Below are positions 60,301 through 64,000 of a DNA stretch of 64,000 nt, piece after piece. The stretch comes from Polyangium sp. 6x1 (GTDB taxonomy: Bacteria; Myxococcota_A; Polyangia; Polyangiales; Polyangiaceae). The position numbers and the translations under genes are program-made. The notes under the pieces are model-generated. The model saw nothing but the letters and a program-made list of their open reading frames with translations. It was not told the DNA's origin and made no database searches. Numbering within the stretch: position 1 is the first letter of the stretch; every line of letters starts with the position of its first letter. The DNA lies in the NCBI RefSeq assembly GCF_029946515.1, contig NZ_JARZHH010000005.1:186001-250000 (forward strand). The letters run 5' to 3'.

Positions 60301-61287
60301 ATGCGGTGGACCCTCGCGCTTCTCGGTTCGCTCTCGGCATGCACGGCGCTCGGACCGACGGGCGCGGAGCCTCGGCGGGACGCGGAAGACACCAGCGCGC
60401 ACCCCGATCCTGCCCGCCCGCTTCCCGTGGCGAGCGCAGAGGCCCGCGGGCCGGCGAGCCCGGCACCCGCGGGCGCGGCTCTGGCGGACATCTTCGGAAA
60501 GTACCCGTGGCTCGAGGGCGGAGCCGCGGGCATGCCGGCACCGGTCGACACGCTCGAAAAACGTTTCGCGCCCCCGCCCGGCTTCACCCGCGTCTCCCTC
60601 GCCCCGGACGGCTTCGGCGCGTTTCTGCGCACCTTGCCGCTCGCCGCAAAGGGCACGCCGGTCAAGTCCTACCGCGGCGACGAGATTCGCGCGGACGGGC
60701 ACCCGAACGTCGCCGCCGTCGTGGCCATCGACGTCGGCAAGGCGGACCTCCAGCAATGCGCCGACGCAATCGTCCGGCTGCACGCGGAGTGGCGCTGGTC
60801 GCGCGGGCACCGCGACCATGCGTACCGCACGGCGAGCGGCACGAAGCTCGAATTTCAGCGCTACGCCTCGGGCCAACGGATCCGCGCCTCTGGCAATCGG
60901 ATCGAGCTCGTCCCGTCGGCGAAGCGCGCCGCTCCGACGCACGCGCTCTTCCGGACCTGGCTCGACGACGTGTTTGGCTGGACCAACACGGGCGCCCTCG
61001 CGCGGGACGGCGAGCGCGTGGCCCTGGGAGAGCTTCGCCCCGGCGACTTTTTCGTGCTGACGGGCGTGCCGTTCGGCCACACGGTCCTCGTCCTCGACAT
61101 GGCGAAGGACGCGGCCGGGCGCCGCGCGGTCCTGCTCGGCCAGAGCTTCGTGCCTGCGCAGAACGTCCACGTGCTCCGCCCCGAGCCCGCGAGCGTGTGG
61201 TTCGTCCTCGACGAGGCAGCGGGCGCGATCACGACCCCGTTCTGGGATCCATTCCCGTTCGATTCGCTCCGCCGTTTGCCCGAGTAG
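60301..61287 (+). CDS. DUF4846 lipoprotein
   Basis: 328 aa from ATG at 60301, with AAGGAG six bases upstream. Lipoprotein signal (LGSLSACTAL) then a Pro/Ala-rich stretch. The DUF4846 pattern is clear: PPGFTRVSLAPDGFGAFLR, TLPLAAKGTPVKSY, DLQQCADAIVRLHAEW and GDFFVLTG. The family is common in Bacteroidetes and delta-proteobacteria and has no assigned activity. The last 59 bp overlap the convergent hydrolase gene. Confidence 0.85.
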   Translation: MRWTLALLGSLSACTALGPTGAEPRRDAEDTSAHPDPARPLPVASAEARGPASPAPAGAALADIFGKYPWLEGGAAGMPAPVDTLEKRFAPPPGFTRVSLAPDGFGAFLRTLPLAAKGTPVKSYRGDEIRADGHPNVAAVVAIDVGKADLQQCADAIVRLHAEWRWSRGHRDHAYRTASGTKLEFQRYASGQRIRASGNRIELVPSAKRAAPTHALFRTWLDDVFGWTNTGALARDGERVALGELRPGDFFVLTGVPFGHTVLVLDMAKDAAGRRAVLLGQSFVPAQNVHVLRPEPASVWFVLDEAAGAITTPFWDPFPFDSLRRLPE

Positions 61288-62248
61288 GACGGCGCCGAAG
61301 GCGGCCCCAGAGGAGCGCAAGGGCCGACGGAATGGCGATCCATTCGTAGGCCGGGGGGCGTTCGCCCATTCGGCATCCGCAAAGAGCAGCCGGCGGCGGC
61401 GTGGTTTGCGGAGGCGTTTGCGGCGGCGGAGGCGTTTGCGGCGTTGTTTGCGGCGTTGTTTGCGGCGTCATTGGCGGCGGATCCGGCGTGACCAACTCGG
61501 CCTTGCAGGCCCGCGGCCGCGCGACGAGCCAATCGAGCAGGCTGTCGGCTTTCCCTTTCGCGCCGAGCGCCCGCCACTCGCCGGCGTGATCCTTGCCGGG
61601 CAAGAGGTCCCACGTCACGTCACGCGAGCAAGCGGCGACGCGCTCGTGCAGCCCCCGAGCGAGGTGGTGCAGCGGGTTCCGGTCGCCAACCAGAAAATAG
61701 GCCGGCGGCGCGCACGTCGGATTCGGCTCCGGCGCGCACGCGCTGTCCCGCGGCGGCATGCCCCCGCCGACGAACACCACCGCCGCATACCGCGCCCCGA
61801 GCCGCGCCCAGTTCCACCCGAGGAACGACGCGCCCCCCGACCACCCCGCGATCCACACCCGATCCACGTCGATCCCGTACTCGCGGCCGATCGCGTCGAT
61901 CTGCGCCTCGATCCACCCGGGCGGGTCCCCCTCGGACCATTGCCAATAGCTCCCGACCCGGCATCCCTCCGCCCTCGGGCACATCGGCGCGAACAGCGCC
62001 ACGCCGCGCGCGGCGGCGGCCGCGACGAACGGCGATGAATCCCGCTCCACGAGCGGCGTCTTGCCGCCGGGCGCGTCTCCATGCAGCACCACGAGCAGCG
62101 GAGACTTCGTCGCTCCCTCGGGCGGTGGATCGAAGAGGCACCCTTTGCAGGGATATCCCACGCGGCGACGCGGGTTTGCCCCGGCCGCACCTCCGGCGAG
62201 GACGACGAGCGCGAGCGTGGTGGCGGCGAGGACGCGGGCCTTCCTCAT
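61229..62248 (-). CDS. Alpha/beta-hydrolase with MYXO-CTERM-like sorting tail
   Basis: 339 aa. Signal peptide (ATTLALVVLAGGAAGA), then a serine hydrolase fold: VLHGDAPGGK, nucleophile Ser in AGWSGGAS (GxSxG), late GKDHAGEW with the catalytic His. It resembles LpqC/polyhydroxybutyrate-depolymerase-type esterases. A Thr/Pro/Gln linker leads to a tail with CGCRMGE, a short hydrophobic helix (WIAIPSALALLWG) and RLRRRP. This Cys-TM-Arg layout matches MYXO-CTERM signals that sort proteins to the outer surface. An 18-residue extension after the Arg cluster is unusual. Confidence 0.82.
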   Translation of the reverse strand: MRKARVLAATTLALVVLAGGAAGANPRRRVGYPCKGCLFDPPPEGATKSPLLVVLHGDAPGGKTPLVERDSSPFVAAAAARGVALFAPMCPRAEGCRVGSYWQWSEGDPPGWIEAQIDAIGREYGIDVDRVWIAGWSGGASFLGWNWARLGARYAAVVFVGGGMPPRDSACAPEPNPTCAPPAYFLVGDRNPLHHLARGLHERVAACSRDVTWDLLPGKDHAGEWRALGAKGKADSLLDWLVARPRACKAELVTPDPPPMTPQTTPQTTPQTPPPPQTPPQTTPPPAALCGCRMGERPPAYEWIAIPSALALLWGRLRRRPTRANGGANRTGMDPRTGS

Positions 62249-62297
62249 GCAGCCGGCCGAGGATACCTGATCCGCGCGTCCCCCTGGGGCGCCGCGA

Positions 62298-62693
62298 TCA
62301 CTCGCCGTTCAGCGTGTAGAGGTAGGCCGCGATGTCCTTCGCTTCCTGCTCGCTCACGCCGAGGGTCGGCATCTTCGTGCGTGGATCGAGGTCGGTCGGG
62401 CGACGGATCCACTTGATGAGGCTGTCCGGGGTGTTCGGCGCGACGTGCGCGATGTCGCCCCGGTTCGCAAAGCCCCAGAGCGGGTGCGACTCCTTGCCGA
62501 TCGCCCCCTCGACGCCCGGGATGAGGTGGCAGGCGCCGCACGCGTACTTCTTGATCGCCGCGCGACCTCGCTCGGCGTCCCCGCCGGCCACCTCGCGCGG
62601 CGGCGCCGGCTTCGACTTGCACGCGACGAGCGCCCCGGGCGCGGCGAGCGCGAGGAGGAGCAGGAAAGACCGATACCGTCGTGACAAAACCAC
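62298..62693 (-). CDS. Small c-type cytochrome
   Basis: 131 aa from GTG at 62693, with GGGAG upstream. Signal or lipoprotein segment (LLLLALAAPGALVACKS; lipobox VAC). One heme c site CGACH and a Met ligand candidate in KMPTLGVSEQEAKDIAAYL, giving a class I monoheme cytochrome. It probably transfers electrons in the periplasm. It diverges from the MFS gene across about 185 bp. Confidence 0.88.
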   Translation of the reverse strand: MVLSRRYRSFLLLLALAAPGALVACKSKPAPPREVAGGDAERGRAAIKKYACGACHLIPGVEGAIGKESHPLWGFANRGDIAHVAPNTPDSLIKWIRRPTDLDPRTKMPTLGVSEQEAKDIAAYLYTLNGE

Positions 62694-62877
62694 CAGATCT
62701 CCCGTGCCGCCTCGGTCATCTGCGACGAGGCGCGCCTTCGATAGGGGCCCCGAGGACGGCCGGCAAGCTAGCACGAAGAGGTGGGGACGGAAGGCAGGCC
62801 GTGCCGGTCGATTGAGCACCTTCCAATCCGCTGGCTCGTTCGCGCGCGGATGCGGAGAAAGCTGCCATGCTTGCCGC

Positions 62878-64000
62878 ATGCTCGACCTCCTCCGCCGTCG
62901 CCCTGCGTTCCGGCGCCTCTGGGCGGCTGGTACCATCTCGCTCGTCGGCGACTGGCTCGCGTTCGTCGCCGTGAGCCGGCTGGCGCTGGACCACGGCGGA
63001 GGCGAGATCGCGCTCGTGGGCGTCTTCGCGGCCCACTCGCTCCCGCACGCGTGCCTGTCGCCCATCGCGGGGTTCGTCGCCGACCGGTTCGACCGGCGCC
63101 GCTTGCTCGTCGGCATTCCTCTGGTCCAGGCCGCCTTCACGCTCGCCATGGTGCTCGCGGCGGCGCGGGGCGAGCTCGTGGCGCTCCAGGCCCTCGTGCT
63201 CGTGCGCTCGGCGTTCACGGCCTTCATGGTCCCGGCCGAGACGGCGGCGCTGCGCCACACGGTCGAGCCGCCGGAGCTCCTCCGGGCGAACGCCATCGTC
63301 TCGGGGACGTGGAGCGTCACGTTCGTCGCGGGCATGGCACTCGGCGGCGTGCTCGCCGCGCTCGGGCCCGTGCCCGCGATCCTCGCGGACACGTTCTCCT
63401 TCCTCCTCGCCGCGTCGATCGCCGCGGGGCTTCCTCCCATGCAGCCCGAGGGGGCCGGGGCGCCGCCGGCCGCCGGCGTCTGGGGGCTCGTACGGGCCGT
63501 ACCGCGGGATCTCTGGGATGCGCTCGGGCATGCCCGCGCGCGACCGGCGCTCTTCCGGGCCGTCTTCTCGAAGGTGCCCGCGGCGCTCGCGGGCGGCATG
63601 GGCTGGGTCACGCTGAACCTCGTCGCGGATCGGGCGGCGCCGTTTGGCGAGGCCGCCCTTTCTCTCGGGATCTTGCAATCGGTGCGAGGGGCGGGGACGG
63701 GCCTCGGCCCGCTCGGCATCTCGCTCTTCACGCGGGGGAACGAACCCGGGCGGGGGCTCGAGCACGCGGCGGCGCTGACCACATTCGCGGGCATCGTGGC
63801 CTTTTCGCTGGTGCAGCCCTGGCCCGCGCTTCTGCTCGTCGCCGTGCTCGTCTGGGGGATGGGCGGCGGGAGCAACTGGGTGCTCACGAGCGCGTCCCTC
63901 CAGCGCCTCGCGCCGGACGCGATGATCGGTCGTCTGTCGAGCATCGACGATCTCGCGACCACCACGACGATGGTGGTGGGCGCCCTGATCGCGGCCTTCC
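62878..64000 (+). CDS. MFS transporter (truncated by window end)
   Basis: Begins with ATG at 62878 and remains open to base 64000 (374 complete codons). The N-terminus LRRRPAFRRLWAAGTISLVGDW and motif A-like GFVADRFDRRRLLVG mark an MFS drug/solute exporter of the EntS/MFS_3 kind. About ten membrane helices are visible. Substrate unknown. Confidence 0.9.
   Translation, partial: MLDLLRRRPAFRRLWAAGTISLVGDWLAFVAVSRLALDHGGGEIALVGVFAAHSLPHACLSPIAGFVADRFDRRRLLVGIPLVQAAFTLAMVLAAARGELVALQALVLVRSAFTAFMVPAETAALRHTVEPPELLRANAIVSGTWSVTFVAGMALGGVLAALGPVPAILADTFSFLLAASIAAGLPPMQPEGAGAPPAAGVWGLVRAVPRDLWDALGHARARPALFRAVFSKVPAALAGGMGWVTLNLVADRAAPFGEAALSLGILQSVRGAGTGLGPLGISLFTRGNEPGRGLEHAAALTTFAGIVAFSLVQPWPALLLVAVLVWGMGGGSNWVLTSASLQRLAPDAMIGRLSSIDDLATTTTMVVGALIAAF

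Overview
The window is about 64 kb of very GC-rich DNA, densely coded on both strands. It most likely comes from a myxobacterium of the Polyangium/Sorangium type. I infer this from a Ser/Thr kinase fused to a Myxococcales-type C-terminal domain (DUF2378-like), a MYXO-CTERM-like tail on a secreted hydrolase, many lipoproteins of unknown function, large PAS sensor kinases, and frequent 4-bp start/stop overlaps. Both ends cut genes: a secreted-type protein at 1-378 and an MFS transporter from 62878 to the right edge. I saw no rRNA, tRNA, CRISPR array, transposase or phage gene.

Layout. 1-5.4 kb: protein tail, CASTOR/POLLUX-like channel, membrane protein, VWA protein. 5.6-8.9 kb: monothiol glutaredoxin/A-type-like/rhodanese fusion coupled to BolA, amidohydrolase lipoprotein, small membrane protein. 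8.9-20.1 kb: diiron protein, Ser/Thr kinase, HemQ-like protein, PAS-PAS-STAS protein coupled to an SrkA-like kinase and an exonuclease, then an adenylate cyclase coupled to a POT transporter. Two copies of a roughly 0.35-0.4 kb mosaic palindromic element lie in this part. 20-33.8 kb: envelope and lipoprotein genes, including a tandem-duplicated lipoprotein, an M1-like peptidase, a GxGYxYP protein, a PHM-like copper protein and an RCC1-repeat protein. Three long (GGNAGC)n arrays sit in successive spacers here. 33.8-38.9 kb: dihydroxyacetone kinase operon dhaK-dhaL-dhaM with a trailing DUF4241 gene. 39-41.6 kb: two secreted repeat proteins, a membrane-anchored protein and an HTTM (vitamin-K-dependent carboxylase-like) protein. 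41.5-49.8 kb: zinc alcohol dehydrogenase, secreted proteins, and a lipoprotein with three DsbA-like domains plus a parvulin domain. 50-52.2 kb: a tightly coupled trio of Cys-motif lipoprotein, DUF692/MNIO-like enzyme and a probable partner protein. 52.2-64 kb: hybrid histidine kinase, two large uncharacterised proteins, acetyltransferase, DUF4846 lipoprotein, surface hydrolase, cytochrome c and MFS transporter.

Two regions look most like undescribed systems. First, 49995-52173 has the layout of an MNIO-type peptide-modification operon: a substrate candidate with two CYxxCK motifs, a divergent MNIO-like enzyme and a helper, joined by GTGA/ATGA overlaps and divergent from the triple-DsbA/parvulin lipoprotein. 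Second, 39063-41635 holds two exported proteins built as signal peptide, Glu/Asp-rich segment, AL(S/G)TQW and Asp/Arg/His repeats. They share upstream DNA and are followed by an HTTM protein that keeps the GxxK lysine motif of gamma-glutamyl carboxylases. Functions for both are inferences from family resemblance and gene order.
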